Assembly: GCA_964036295.1 (NCBI GenBank) | Contig: OZ038468.1 | Coordinates: 1,944,001-2,008,000, forward strand | Direction: 5' to 3' | Source of the DNA: Plumapathes pennacea | Taxonomy: Eukaryota > Cnidaria > Anthozoa > Antipatharia > Myriopathidae | Length of the DNA: 64,000 nucleotides | In this document: positions 32,606-46,800 of the stretch, in pieces | Numbering within the stretch: position 1 is the stretch's first letter | How the letters are laid out: each line of letters begins with the position of its first letter | Program-made: the position numbers and the translations under genes | Notes under the pieces: model-generated | Told to the model about the DNA's origin: nothing | Databases searched by the model: none | Seen by the model: the letters and a program-made list of their open reading frames with translations, nothing else

Positions 32606-35600
32606 TCACTTTTTGGCCAAAATCGGCAAAAAACCCTGTGCTATAGCCTTAGTATTTTGTCAAAACTCCAACATTTTTCGACCATCTCAGAATCGCATGA
32701 AACTTTCAGGAAACATTGCCCGGACCATGCCGACAAAGTTTGCATAGTTTTTGTAAACTTTTAGCCCGCGCCTCGTGAGCAATTAGAGCAAATTAGAGCA
32801 AATGACGCACTAATTAATTCATCACACCTTTCGAGGAAAGGAGTCAGTTTAATCTGCTATATTTCGCCAACGGATAAAGATAGATAAGGCAACCGTATTG
32901 CTAAAAGTCTTCTTATAGTCCAAGGAAGGTTTCCTGAAAGTTTCAAGAGTTTTCACTTTTTGGCCAAAATCGGCAAAAAACCCTGTGCTATAGCCTTAGT
33001 ATTGTGTCAAAATTCCAACATTTTTCGACCATCTCAGAATCGCATGAAACTTTCAGGAAACATTGCCGGGACCATGCCGACAAAGTTTGCATAGTTTTTG
33101 TAAACTTTTAGCCCGCGCCTCGTGAGAAATTACAGCAAATTAGAGCAAATGACGCACTAATTAATTCATCACACCTTTCGAGGAAAGGAGCCAGTTTAAT
33201 CTGTTATATCTCGCCAACGGATGAAGATAGATAAGGCAAATGTATTGCTAAAAGTCTTCTTATAGTCCAAGGAAGGTTTCCTGAAAGTTTCAAGAGTTTT
33301 CACTTTTTGGCCAAAATCGGCAAAAAACCCTGTGCTATAGCCTTAGTATTTTGTCAAAATTCCAACATTTTTCGACCATCTCAGAATCGCATGAAACTTT
33401 CAGGAAACATTGCCGGGACCATGCCGACAAAGTTTGCATAGTTTTTGTAAACTTTTAGCCCGCGCCTCGTGAGCAATTAGAACAAATTAGAGCAAATGAC
33501 GCACTAATTAATTCATCACACCTTTCGAGGAAAGGAGCCAGTTTAATCTGCTATATCTCGCCAACGGATGAAGATAGATAAGGCAAATGTATTGCTAAAG
33601 GTCTTCTTATAGTCCAAGGAAGGTTTCCTAAAAGTTTCAAGAGTTTTCACTTTTTGGCCAAAATCGGCAAAAAACCCTGTGCTATAGCCTTAGTATTTTG
33701 TCAAAATTCCAACATTTTTCGACCATCTCAGAATCGCATGAAACTTTCAGGAAACATTGCCGGGACCATGCCGACAAAGTTTGCATAGTTTTTGTAAACT
33801 TTCAGCCCGCGCCTCGTGAGAAATTACAGCAAATTAGAGCAAATGACGCACTAATTAATTCATCACACCTTTCGAGGAAAGGAGTCAGTTTAATCTGCTA
33901 TATCTCGCCAACGGATGAAGATAGATAAGGCAAATGTATTGCTAAAAGTCTTCTTATAGTCCAAGGAAGGTTTCCTGAAAGTTTCAAGAGTTTTCACTTT
34001 TTGGCCAAAATCGGCAAAAAACCCTGTGCTATAGCCTTAGTATTGTGTCAAAATTCCAACATTTTTCGACCATCTCAGAATCGCATGAAACTTTCAGGAA
34101 ACATTGCTGGGACTATGCCGACAAAGTTTCATTGTTTTTGTAAACTTTTAGCCCGCGCCTCGTGAGGAATTAGAGCAAATTAGAGCAAATGACGCACTAA
34201 TTAATTCATCACACCTTTCGAGGAAAGGAGTCAGTTTAATCTGGTATATCTCGCCAACGGATGAAGATAGATAAGGCAAATGTATTGCTAAAGGTCTTCT
34301 TATAGTCCAAGGAAGGTTTCCTGAAAGTTTCAAGAGTTTTCACTTTTTGGCCAAAATCGGCAAAAAACCCTGTGCTATAGCCTTAGTATTTTGTCAAAAT
34401 TCCAACATTTTTCGACCATCTCAGAATCGCATGAAACTTTCAGGAAACATTGCCGGGACCATGCCGACAAAGTTTACATAGTTTTTGTAAACTTTTAGCC
34501 CGCGCCTCGTGAGAAATTACAGCAAATTAGTGCAAATGACGCACTAATTAATTCATCACACCTTTCGAGGAAAGGAGCCAGTTTAATCTGCTATATCTCG
34601 CCAACGGATGAAGATAGATAAGGCAAATGTATCGCTAAAAGTCTTCTTATAGTCCAAGGAAGGTTTCCTGAAAGTTTCAAGAGTTTTCACTTTTTGGCCA
34701 AAATCGGCAAAAAACCCTGTGCTATAGCCTTAGTATTTTGTCAAAACTCCAACATTTTTCGACCATCTCAGAATCGCATGAAACTTTCAGGAAACATTGC
34801 CGGGACTTTGCCGACAAAGTTTGCATAGTTTTTGTGAACTTTTAGCCCGCGCCTCGTGAGGAATTACAGCAAATTAGAGCAAATGACGCACTAATTAATT
34901 CAACACACCTTTCGAGGAAAGGAGCCAGTTTAATCTGCTATATCTCGCCAACGGATGAAGATAGATAAGGCAAATGTATTGCTAAAAGTCTTCTTATAGT
35001 CCAAGGAAGGTTTCCTGAAAGTTTCAAGAGTTTTCATTTTTTGGCCAAAATCGGCAAAAAACCCTGTGCTATAGCCTTAGTATTGTGTCAAAATTCCAAC
35101 ATTTTTCGACCATCTCAGAATCGCATGAAACTTTCAGGAAACATTGCCGGGACTTTGCCGACAAAGTTTGCATAGTTTTTGTGAACTTTTAGCCCGCGCC
35201 TCGTGAGGAATTACAGCAAATTAGAGCAAATGACGCACTAATTAATTCAACACACCTTTCGAGGAAAGGAGCCAGTTTAATTTGCTATATCTCGCCAACG
35301 GATGAAGATAGATAAGGCAAATGTATTGCTAAAAGTCTTCTTATAGTCCTAGGAAGGTTTCCTGAAAGTTTCAAGAGTTTTCATTTTTTGGCCAAAATCG
35401 GCAAAAAACCCTGTGCTATAGCCTTAGTATTGTGTCAAAATTCCAACATTTTTCGACCATCTAAGAATCGCATGAAACTTTCAGGAAACATTGCCGGGAC
35501 CATGCCGACAAAGTTTGCATAGTTTTTGTAAACTTTTAGCCCGCGCCTCGTGAGCAATTAGAACAAATTAGAGCAAATGACGCACTAATTAATTCATCAC

Positions 35601-37809
35601 ACCTTTCGAGGAAAGGAGCCAGTTTAATCTGCTATATCTCGCCAACGGATGAAGATAGATGAGGCAAATGTATTGCTAAAGGTCTTCTTATAGTCCAAGG
35701 AAGGTTTCCTGAAAGTTTCAAGAGTTTTCACTTTTTGGCCAAAATCGGCAAAAAACCCTGTGCTATAGCCTTAGTATTTTGTCAAAATTCCAACATTTTT
35801 CGACCATCTCAGAATCGCATGAAACTTTCAGGAAACATTGCCGGGACCATGCCGACAAAGTTTACATAGTTTTTGTAAACTTTTAGCCCGCGCCTCGTGA
35901 GAAATTACAGCAAATTAGTGCAAATGACGCACTAATTAATTCATCACACCTTTCGAGGAAAGGAGCCAGTTTAATCTGCTATATCTCGCCAACGGATGAA
36001 GATAGATAAGGCAAATGTATCGCTAAAAGTCTTCTTATAGTCCAAGGAAGGTTTCCTGAAAGTTTCAAGAGTTTTCACTTTTTGGCCAAAATCGGCAAAA
36101 AACCCTGTGCTATAGCCTTAGTATTTTGTCAAAACTCCAACATTTTTCGACCATCTCAGAATCGCATGAAACTTTCAGGAAACATTGCCGGGACTTTGCC
36201 GACAAAGTTTGCATAGTTTTTGTGAACTTTTAGCCCGCGCCTCGTGAGGAATTACAGCAAATTAGAGCAAATGACGCACTAATTAATTCAACACACCTTT
36301 CGAGGAAAGGAGCCAGTTTAATCTGCTATATCTCGCCAACGGATGAAGATAGATAAGGCAAATGTATTGCTAAAAGTCTTCTTATAGTCCAAGGAAGGTT
36401 TCCTGAAAGTTTCAAGAGTTTTCATTTTTTGGCCAAAATCGGCAAAAAACCCTGTGCTATAACCTTAGTATTGTGTCAAAATTCCAACATTTTTCGACCA
36501 TCTCAGAATCGCATGAAACTTTCAGGAAACATTGCCGGGACTTTGCCGACAAAGTTTGCATAGTTTTTGTGAACTTTTAGCCCGCGCCTCGTGAGGAATT
36601 ACAGCAAATTAGAGCAAATGACGCACTAATTAATTCAACACACCTTTCGAGGAAAGGAGCCAGTTTAATTTGCTATATCTCGCCAACGGATGAAGATAGA
36701 TAAGGCAAATGTATTGCTAAAAGTCTTCTTATAGTCCTAGGAAGGTTTCCTGAAAGTTTCAAGAGTTTTCATTTTTTGGCCAAAATCGGCAAAAAACCCT
36801 GTGCTATAGCCTTAGTATTGTGTCAAAATTCCAACATTTTTCGACCATCTAAGAATCGCATGAAACTTTCAGGAAACATTGCCGGGACCATGCCGACAAA
36901 GTTTGCATAGTTTTTGTAAACTTTTAGCCCGCGCCTCGTGAGCAATTAGAACAAATTAGAGCAAATGACGCACTAATTAATTCATCACACCTTTCGAGGA
37001 AAGGAGCCAGTTTAATCTGCTATATCTCGCCAACGGATGAAGATAGATGAGGCAAATGTATTGCTAAAGGTCTTCTTATAGTCCAAGGAAGGTTTCCTGA
37101 AAGTTTCAAGAGTTTTCACTTTTTGGCCAAAATCGGCAAAAATCCCTGTGCTATAGCCTTAGTATTTTGTCAAAATTCCAACATTTTTCGACCATCTCAG
37201 AATCGCATGAAACTTTCAGGAAACATTGCCGGGACCATGACGACAAAGTTTGCATAGTTTTTGTAAACTTTTAGCCCGCGCCTCGTGAGCAAATAGAACA
37301 AATTAGAGCAAATGACGCACTAATTAATTCATCACACCTTTCGAGGAAAGGAGCCAGTTTAATCTGCTATATCTCGCCAACGGATGAAGATAGATGAGGC
37401 AAATGTATTGCTAAAGGTCTTCTAATAGTCCAAGGAAGGTTTCCTGAAAGTTTCAAGAGTTTTCACTTTTTGGCCAAAATCGGCAAAAAACCCTGTGCTA
37501 TAGCCTTAGTATTTTGTCAAAATTCCAACATTTTTCGACCATCTCAGAATCGCATGAAACTTTCAGGAAACATTGCCGGGACCATGACGACAAAGTTTGC
37601 ATAGTTTTTGTAAACTTTTAGCCCGCGCCTCGTGAGCAATTAGAACAAATTAGAGCAAATGACGCACTAATTAATTCATCACACCTTTCGAGGAAAGGAG
37701 CCAGTTTAATCTGCTATATCTCGCCAACGGATGAAGATAAATAAGGCAAATGTATTGCTAAAGGTCTTCTTATAGTCCAAGGAAGGTTTCCTGAAAGTTT
37801 CAAGAGTTT
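32606..37809 (+). repeat. Satellite block III, second full 15-unit copy (5204 bp)
   Basis: Repeats block I at an offset of 7285 bp, including the inner 4-unit duplication (34340-35727 and 35728-37115) and the last-unit variant GATAAATAAGG (near 37735, matching near 30450). The first unit is chimeric. I noticed very few differences from block I, for example CTATAACC near 36460. Confidence 0.82.
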
Positions 37810-40800
37810 TCACTTTTTGGCCAAAATCGGCAAAAAACCCTGTGCTATAGCCTTAGTATTTTGTCAAAATTCCAACATTTTTCGACCATCTCAGAATCGC
37901 ATGAAACTTTCAGGAAACATTGCCGGGACCATGCCGACAAAGTTTGCATAGTTTTTGTAAACTTTCAGCCCGCGCCTCGTGAGAAATTACAGCAAATTAG
38001 AGCAAATGACGCACTAATTAATTCATCACACCTTTCGAGGAAAGGAGTCAGTTTAATCTGCTATATCTCGCCAACGGATGAAGATAGATTTAGCAAATGT
38101 ATTGCTAAAAGTCTTCTTATAGTCCAAGGAAGGTTTCCTGAAAGTTTCAAGAGTTTTCATTTTTTGGCCAAAATCGGCAAAAAACCCTGTGCTATAGCCT
38201 TAGTATTTTGTCAAAATTCCAACATTTTCCGACCATCTCAGAATCGCATGAAACTATCAGGAAACATTGCCGGGACTATGCCGACAAAGTTTGCATAGTT
38301 TTTGTAAACTTTTAGCCCGCGCCTCGTGAGGAATTAGAGCAAATTAGAGCAAATGACGCACTAATTAATTCATCACACCTTTCGAGGAAAGGAGTCAGTT
38401 TAATCTGCTATATCTCGCCAACGGATAAAGATAGATAAGGCAAACGTAATGCTAAAAGTCTTCTTATAGTCCAAGGAAGGTTTCCTGAAAGTTTCAAGAG
38501 TTTTCACTTTTTGGCCAAAATCGGCAAAAAACCCTGTGCTATAGCCTTAGTATTTTGTCAAAATTCCAACATTTTTCGACCATCTCAGAATCGCATGAAA
38601 CTTTCAGGAAACATTGCTGGGACTATGCCGACAAAGTTTGCATAGTTTTTGTAAACTTTCAGCTCGCACGTCGTGAGAAATTAGAGCAAATTAGAGCAAA
38701 TGACGCACTAATTAATTAATCACACCTTTCGAGGAAAGGAGCCAGTTTAATTTGCTATATCTCGCCAACGGATGAAGATAGATAAAGCAAATGTATTGCT
38801 AAAAGTCTTCTTATAGTCCAAGGAAAGTTTCCTGAAAGTTTCAAGAGTTTTCACTTTTTGGCCAAAATCGGCAAAAAACCCTGTGCTATAGCCTTAGTAT
38901 TTTGTCAAAATTCCAACATTTTCCGACCATCTCAGAATCGCATGAAACTATCAGGAAACATTGCTGGGACTATGCCGACAAAGTTTGCATAGTTTTTTTA
39001 AACTTTTAGCCCGCGCGTCGTGAGAAATTATAGCAAAGTAGAGCAAATGAAGCACTAATTAATTCATCACACCTTTCGAGGAAAAGAGCCAGTTTAATCT
39101 GTCATATCTCACCAACGGTTAAAGATAGATTTAGCAAATGTATTGCTAAAAGTCTTCTTATAGTCCAAGGAAGGTTTCCTGAAAGTTTCAAGAGTTTTCA
39201 CTTTTTGGCCAAAATCGGCAAAAAACCCTGTGCTATAGCCTTAGTATTTTGTCAAAATTCCAACATTTTTCGACCATCTCAGAATCGCATGAAACTATCA
39301 GGAAACATTGCCGGGACCATGCCGACAAAGTTTGCATAGTTTTTGTAAACTTTTAGCCCGCGCCTCGTGAGAAATTACAGCAAATTAGAGCAAATGACGC
39401 ACTAATTAATTCATCACACCTTTCGAGGAAAGGAGCCAGTTTAATCTGCTATATCTCGCCAACGGCTGGAGATAGATAAGGCAAATGTATTGCTAAAAGT
39501 CTTCTTATAGTCCAAGGAAGGTTTCCTGAAAGTTTCAAGAGTTTTCACTTTTTGGCCAAAATCGGCAAAAATCCCTGTGCTATAGCCTTAGTATTTTGTC
39601 AAAATTCCAACATTTTTCGACCATCTCAAAATCGCATGAAACTATCAGGAAACATTGCCGGGACCATGCAGACAAAGTTTGCATAGTTTTTGTAAACTTT
39701 TAGCCCGCGCCTCGTGAGGAATTAGAGCAAATTAGAGCAAATGACGCACTAATTTAATTCATCACACCTTTCGAGGAAAGGACCAGTTTAATCTGCTATA
39801 TCTCGCCAACGGATGAAGATAGATAAGGCAAACGTAATGCTAAAAGTCTTCTTATAGTCCAAGGAAGGTTTCCTGAAAGTTTCAAGAGTTTTCACTTTTT
39901 GGCCAAAATCGGCAAAAAACCCTGTGCTATAGCCTTAGTATTTTGTCAAAATTCCAACATTTTTCGACCATCTCAGAATCGCATGAAACTTTCAGGAAAT
40001 ATTGCTGGGACTATGCCGACAAAGTTTGCATAGTTTTTGTAAACTTTTAGCCCGCGCCTCGTCAGAAATTACAGCAAATTAGAGCAAATGACGCACTAAC
40101 TAATTCATCACACCTTTCGAGGAAAGGAGCCAGTTTAATCTGTCATATCTCGCCAACGGCTGAAGATAGATATAGCAAATGTGTTGCTAAAAGTCTTCTT
40201 ATAGTCCAAGGAAGGTTTCCTGAAAGTTTCAAGAGTTTTCACTTTTTGGCCAAAATCGGCAAAAAACCCTGTGCTATAGCCTTAGTATTTTGTCAAAATT
40301 CCAACATTTTTCAACCATCTCAGAATCGCATGAAACTTTCAGGAAACATTGCCGGAACCATGCCGACAAAGTTTACATAGTTTTTGTAAACTTTCAGCCC
40401 GCACGTCGTGAGAAATTACAGCAAATTAGAGCAAATGACGCACTAATTAATTCATCACACCTTTCGAGGAAAGGAGCCAGTTTAATCTGCTATATCTCGC
40501 CAACGGATGAAGATAGATAAGGCAAATGTATTTCTAAAAGTCTTCTTATAGTCCAAGGAAAGTTTCCTGAAAGTTTCAAGAGTTTTCACTTTTTGGCCAA
40601 AATCGGCAAAAAACCCTGTGCTATAGCCTTAGTATTTTGTCAAAATTCCAACATTTTCCGACCATCTCAGAATCGCATGAAACTTTCAGGAAACATTGCC
40701 GGGACTATGCCGACAAAGTTTGCATAGTTGTTGTAAACTTTTAGCCCGCGCGTCCTGAGAAATTACAGGAAATTAGAGCAAATGAAGCACTAATTAATTC

Positions 40801-43800
40801 ATCACACCTTTCGAGGAAAGGAGCCAGTTTAATCTGTCATATCTCACCAACGGTTAAAGATAGATTTAGCAAATGTATTGCTAAAAGTCTTCTTATAGTC
40901 CAAGGAAGGTTTCCTGAAAGTTTCAAGAGTTTTCACTTTTTGGCCAAAATCGGCATAAAACCCTGTGCTATAGCCTTAGTATTTTGTCAAAATTCCAACA
41001 TTTTTCGACCATCTCAGAATCGCATGAAACTATCAGGAAACATTGCCGGGACCATGCCGACAAAGTTTGCATAGTTTTTGTAAACTTTCAGCCCGCGCCT
41101 CGTGAGGAATTACAGCAAATTAGAGCAAATGACGCACTAATTAATTCATCACACCTTTCGAGGAAAGGAGCCAGTTTAATCTGCTATATCTCGCCAACGG
41201 ATGAAGATAGATAAGGCAAACGTAATGCTAAAAGTCTTCTTATAGTCCAAGGAAGGTTTCCTGAAAGTTTCAAGAGTTTTCACTTTTTGGCCAAAATCGG
41301 CAAAAAACCCTGTGCTATAGCCTTAGTATTTTGTCAAAATTCCAACATTTTTCGATCATCTCAGAATCGCATGAAACTTTCAGGAAATATTGCTGGGACT
41401 ATGCCGACAAAGTTTGCATAGTTTGTGTAAACTTTTAGCCCGAGCCTCGTGAGAAATTACAGCAAATTAGAGCAAATGACGCACTAACTAATTCATCACA
41501 CCTTTCGAGGAAAGGAGCCAGTTTAATCTGTCATATCTCGCCAACGGCTGAAGATAGATATAGCAAATGTGTTGCTAAAAGTCTTCTTATAGTCCAAGGA
41601 AGGTTTCCTGAAAGTTTCAAGAGTTTTCACTTTTTGGCCAAAACCGGCAAATAACCCTGTGCTATAGCCTTAGTATTTTGTCAAAATTCCAACATTTTCC
41701 GACCATCTCAGAATCGCATGAAACTATCAGGAAACATTGCCGGGACCATGCCGACAAAGAGTGCATAGTTTTTGTATACTTTCAACCCGCGCCTCGTGAG
41801 AAATTACAGCAAATTAGAGCAAATGACGCACTAATTAATTCATCACACCTTTCGAGGAAAGGAGTCAGTTTAATCTGCTATATCTCGCCAACGGATGAAG
41901 ATAGATAAGGCAAACGTAATGCTAAAAGTCTTCTTATAGTCCAAGGAAGGTTTCCTGAAAGTTTCAAGAGTTTTCACTTTTTGGCCAAAATCGCCAAAAA
42001 ACACTGTGCTATAGCCTTAGTATTTTGTCAAAATTCCAACATTTTTCGACCATCTCAGAATCGCATGAAACTTTCAGGAAACATTGCTGGGACTATGCCG
42101 ACAAAGTTTGCATAGTTTGTGTAAACTTTTAGCCCGCACCTAGTGAGAAATTACAGCAAATTAGAGCAAATGACGCACTAACTAATTCATCACACCTTTA
42201 GAGGAAAGGAGCCAGTTTAATCTATCATATCTCGCCAACGGCTGAAGATAGATATAGCAAATGTGTTGCTAAAAGTCTTCTTATAGTCGAAGGAAGGTTT
42301 CCTGAAAGTTTCAAGAGTTTTCACTTTTTGGCCAAAATCGGCAAAAACCCTGTGCTATAGCCTTAGTATTTTGTCAAAATTCCAACATTTTCCGGCCATC
42401 TCAGAATCGCATGAAACTTTCAGGAAACATTGCCGGGACCATGCCGACAAAGAGTGCATAGTTTTTGTAAACTTTTAGCCCGCGCCTCGTGAGAAATTAC
42501 AGCAAATTAGAGCAAATGACGCACTAATTAATTCATCACACCTTTCGAGGAAAGGAGTCAGTTTAATCTGCTATATCTCGCCAACGGATGAAGATAGATA
42601 AGGCAAATGTATTGCTAAAAGTCTTCTTATAGTCCAAGGAAGGTTCCCTGAAAGTTTCAAGAGTTTTCACTTTTTGACCAAAATCGGCAAAAAACCCTGT
42701 GCTATAGCCTTAGTATTTTGTCAAAATTCCAACATTTTTCGACCATCTCAGAATCGCATGAAACTTTCAGGAAACATTGCCGGGACCATGCCGACAAAGT
42801 TTGCATAGTTTTTGTAAACTTTTAGCCCGCGCCTCGTGAGGAATTAGAGCAAATTAGAGCAAATGACGCACTAATTAATTCATCACACCTTTCGAGGAAA
42901 GGAGTCAGTTTAATCTGCTATATCTCGCCAACGGATAAAGATAGATAAGGCAAACGTCTTGCTAAAAGTCTTCTTATAGTCCAAGGAAGGTTTCCTGAAA
43001 GTTTCAAGAGTTTTCACTTTTTGGCCAAAATCGGCAAAAAGCCCTGTGCTATAGCTTTAGTATTTTGTCAAAATTCCAACATTTTTCGACTATCTCAAAA
43101 TTGCATGAAACTTTCAGGAAACATTGCCGGGTCTATGCCGACAAAGTTTGCATAGTTTTTGTAAACTTTCAGCCCGCGCCTCGTGAGAAATTACAGCAAA
43201 TTAGAGCAAATGACTCACTAATTAATTCATCACACCTTTCGAGGAAAGGAGCCAGTTTAATCTGCTATATCTCGCTAACGGCTGGAGATAGATAAGGCAA
43301 ATGTATTGCTAAAAGTCTTCTTTTAGTCCAAGGAAGGTTTCCTGAAAGTTTCAAGAGTTTTCACTTTTTGGCCAAAATCGGCAAAAATCCCTGTGCTATA
43401 GCCTTAGTATTTTTTTCAAAATTCCAACATTTTTCGACCATCTCAGAATCGCATGAAACTATCAGGAAACATTGCCGGGACCATGCCAACAAAGTTTGCA
43501 TAGTTTTTGTAAACTTTTAGCCCGCGCCTCGTGAGGAATTAGAGCAAATTAGAGCAAATGACGCACTAATTAATTCATCACACCTTTCGAGGAAAGGAGT
43601 CAGTTTAATCTGCTATATCTCGCCAACGGATGAAGATAGATAAGGCAAACGTAATGCTAAAAGTCTTCTTATAGTCCAAGGAAGGTTTCCTGAAAGTTTC
43701 AAGAGTTTTCACTTTTTGGCCAAAACCGCCAAAAAACCCTGTGCTATAGCCTTAGTATTTTGTCAAAATTCCAACATTTTTCGACCATCTCAAAATTGCA

Positions 43801-46800
43801 TGAAACTTTCAGGAAACATTGCTGGGACTATGCCGACAAAGTTTGCATAGTTTTTGTAAACTTTTAGCCCGCGCCTCGTGAGAAATTACAGCAAATTAGA
43901 GCAAATGACGCACTAATTAATTCATCACACCTTTCGAGGAAAGGAGCCAGTTTAATCTGTCATATCTCACCAACGGTTAAAGATAGATTTAGCAAATGTA
44001 TTGCTAAAAGTCTTCTTATAGTCCAAGGAAGGTTTCCTGAAAGTTTCAAGAGTTTTCACTTTTTGGCCAAAATCGGCAAAAAACCCTGTGCTATAGCCAT
44101 AGTATTTTGTCAAAATTCCAACATTTTTCGACCATCTCAGAATCGCATGAAACTTTCAGGAAACATTGCCGGGACCATGCCGACAAAGTTTGCATAGTTT
44201 TTGTAAACTTTTAGCCCGCGCCTCGTGAGGAATTAGAGCAAATTAGAGCAAATGACGCACTAATTAATTCATCACACCTTTCGAGGAAAGGAGCCAGTTT
44301 AATCTGCTATATCTCGCCAACGGCTGGAGATAGATAAGGCAAATGTATTGCTAAAAGTCTTCTTATAGTCCAAGGAAGGTTTCCTGAAAGTTTCAAGAGT
44401 TTTCACTTTTTGGCCAAAATCGGCAAAAATCCCTGTGCTATAGCCTTAGTATTTTATCAAAATTCCAACATTTTTCGACCATCTCAGAATCAAATGAAAC
44501 TATCAGGAAACATTGCCAGGACCATGCCGACAAAGTTTGCATAGTTTTTGTAAACTTTTAGCCCGCGCCTCGTGAGGAATTAGAGCAAATTAGAGCAAAT
44601 GACGCACTAATTAATTCATCACACCTTTCGAGGAAAGGAGTCAGTTTAATCTGCTATATCTCGCCAACGGATGAAGATAGATAAGGCAAACGTAATGCTA
44701 AAAGTTTTCTTATAGTCCAAGGAAGGTTTCTTGAAAGTTTCAAGAGTTTTCACTTTTTGGCCAAAATCGCCAAAAAGCCCTGTGCTATAGCCTTAGTATT
44801 TTGTCAAAATTCCAACATTTTTCGACCATCTCAGAATCGCATGATACTTTCAGGAAACATTGCTGGGACTATGCCGACAAAGTTTGCATAGTTTTTGTAA
44901 ACTTTTAGCCCGCGCGTCGCGAGAAATTACAGCAAATTAGAGCAAATGACGCACTAATTAATTAATCACACCTTTAGAGGAAAGGAGCCAAGTTAAATCT
45001 GCTATATCTCGCCAACGGATGAAGATAGATAAGGCAAATGTATTGCTAAAGGTCTTCTTATAGTCCAAGGAAGGTTTCCTGAAAGTTTCAAGAGTTTTCA
45101 CTTTTTGGCCAAAATCGGCAAAAAACCCTGTGCTATAGCCTTAGTATTTTGTCAAAATTCCAACATTTTCCGACCATCTCAGAATCGCATGAAACTTTCA
45201 GGAAACATTGCCGGGACCATGCCGACAAAGTTTGCATAGTTTTTGTAAACTTTTAGCCCGCGCCTCGTGAGAAATTACAGCAAATTAGAGCAAATGACGC
45301 ACTAATTAATTCATCACACCTTTCGATTAAAGGAGCCAGTTTAATCTGCTATATCTCGCCAACGGCTGGAGATAGATAAGGCAAATGTATTGCTAAAAGT
45401 CTTCTTATAGTCCAAGGAAGGTTTCCTGAAAGTTTCAAGAGTTTTCACTTTTTGGCAAAAATCGGCAAAAATCCCTGTGCTATAGCCTTAGTATTTTGTC
45501 AAAATTCCAACATTTTTCGACCATCTCAGAATCGCATGAAACTTTCAGGAAACATTGCTGGGACTATGCCGACAAAGTTTGCATAGTTTTTGTAAACTTT
45601 TAGCCCGCGCCTCGTGAGGAATTAGAGCAAATTAGAGCAAATGACGCACTAATTAATTCATCACACCTTTCGAGGAAAGGAGTCAGTTTAATCTGCTATA
45701 TCTCGCCAACGGATGAAGATAGATAAGGCAAACGTAATGCTAAAAGTCTTCTTCTAGTTCAAGGAAGGTTTCCTGAAAGTTTCAAGAGTTTTCACTTTTT
45801 GGCCAAAATCGCCAAAAAGCCCTGTGCTATAGCCTTAGTATTTTGTCAAAATTCCAACATTTTTCGACCATCTCAGAATCGCATGAAACTTTCAGGAAAC
45901 ATTGCTGGGACTATGCCGACAAAGTTTGCATAGTTTTTGTAAACTTTTAGCCCGCGCGTCGCGAGAAATTACAGCAAATTAGAGCAAATGACGCACTAAT
46001 TAATTCATCACACCTTTCGAGGAAAGGAGCCAAGTTAAATCTGCTATATCTCGCCAACGGATGAAGATAGATAAGGCAAATGTATTGCTAAAGGTCTTCT
46101 TATAGTCCAAGGAAGGTTTCCTGAAAGTTTCAAGAGTTTTCACTTTTTGGCCAAAATCGGCAAAAAACCCTGTGCTATAGCCTTAGTATTTTGTCAAAAT
46201 TCCAACATTTTTCGACCATCTCAGAATCGCATGAAACTTTCAGGAAACATTGCCGGGACTATGCCGACAAAGTTTGCATAGTTTTTGTAAACTTTTAGCC
46301 CGCGCCTCGTGAGAAATTACAGCAAATTAGAGCAAATGACGCACTAATTAATTCATCACACCGTTCGAGGATAGGAGCCAGTTTAATCTGTCATATCTCA
46401 CCAACGGTTAAAGATAGATATAGCAAATGTATTGCTAAAAGTCTTCTTATAGTCCAAGGAAGGTTTCCTGAAAGTTTCAAGAGTTTTCACTTTTTGGCCA
46501 AAATCGGCAAAAAACCCTGTGCTATAGCCTTAGTATTTTGTCAAAATTCCAACATTTTTCGACCATCTCAGAATCGCATGAAACTTTCAGGAAACATTGC
46601 TGGGACCATGCCGAAAAAGTTTGCATAGTTTTTGTAAACTTTTAGCCCGCGCCTCGTGAGAAATTACAGCAAATTAGAGCAAATGACGCACTAATTAATT
46701 CATCACACCTTTAGAGGAAAGGAGCCAAGTTAAATCTGCTATATCTCGCCAACGGATGAAGATAGATAAGGCAAATGTATTGCTAAAAGTCTTCTTATAG

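Noticed and set aside
40155-40200. Hammerhead ribozyme in the satellite unit (CTGAAGA core followed by a hairpin)
   Set aside because: The hairpin is not directly attached to the core and is followed by AAAG instead of GAAA, and no cleavage-site stem pair is visible. The minus strand has GTGATGA, not CTGANGA.
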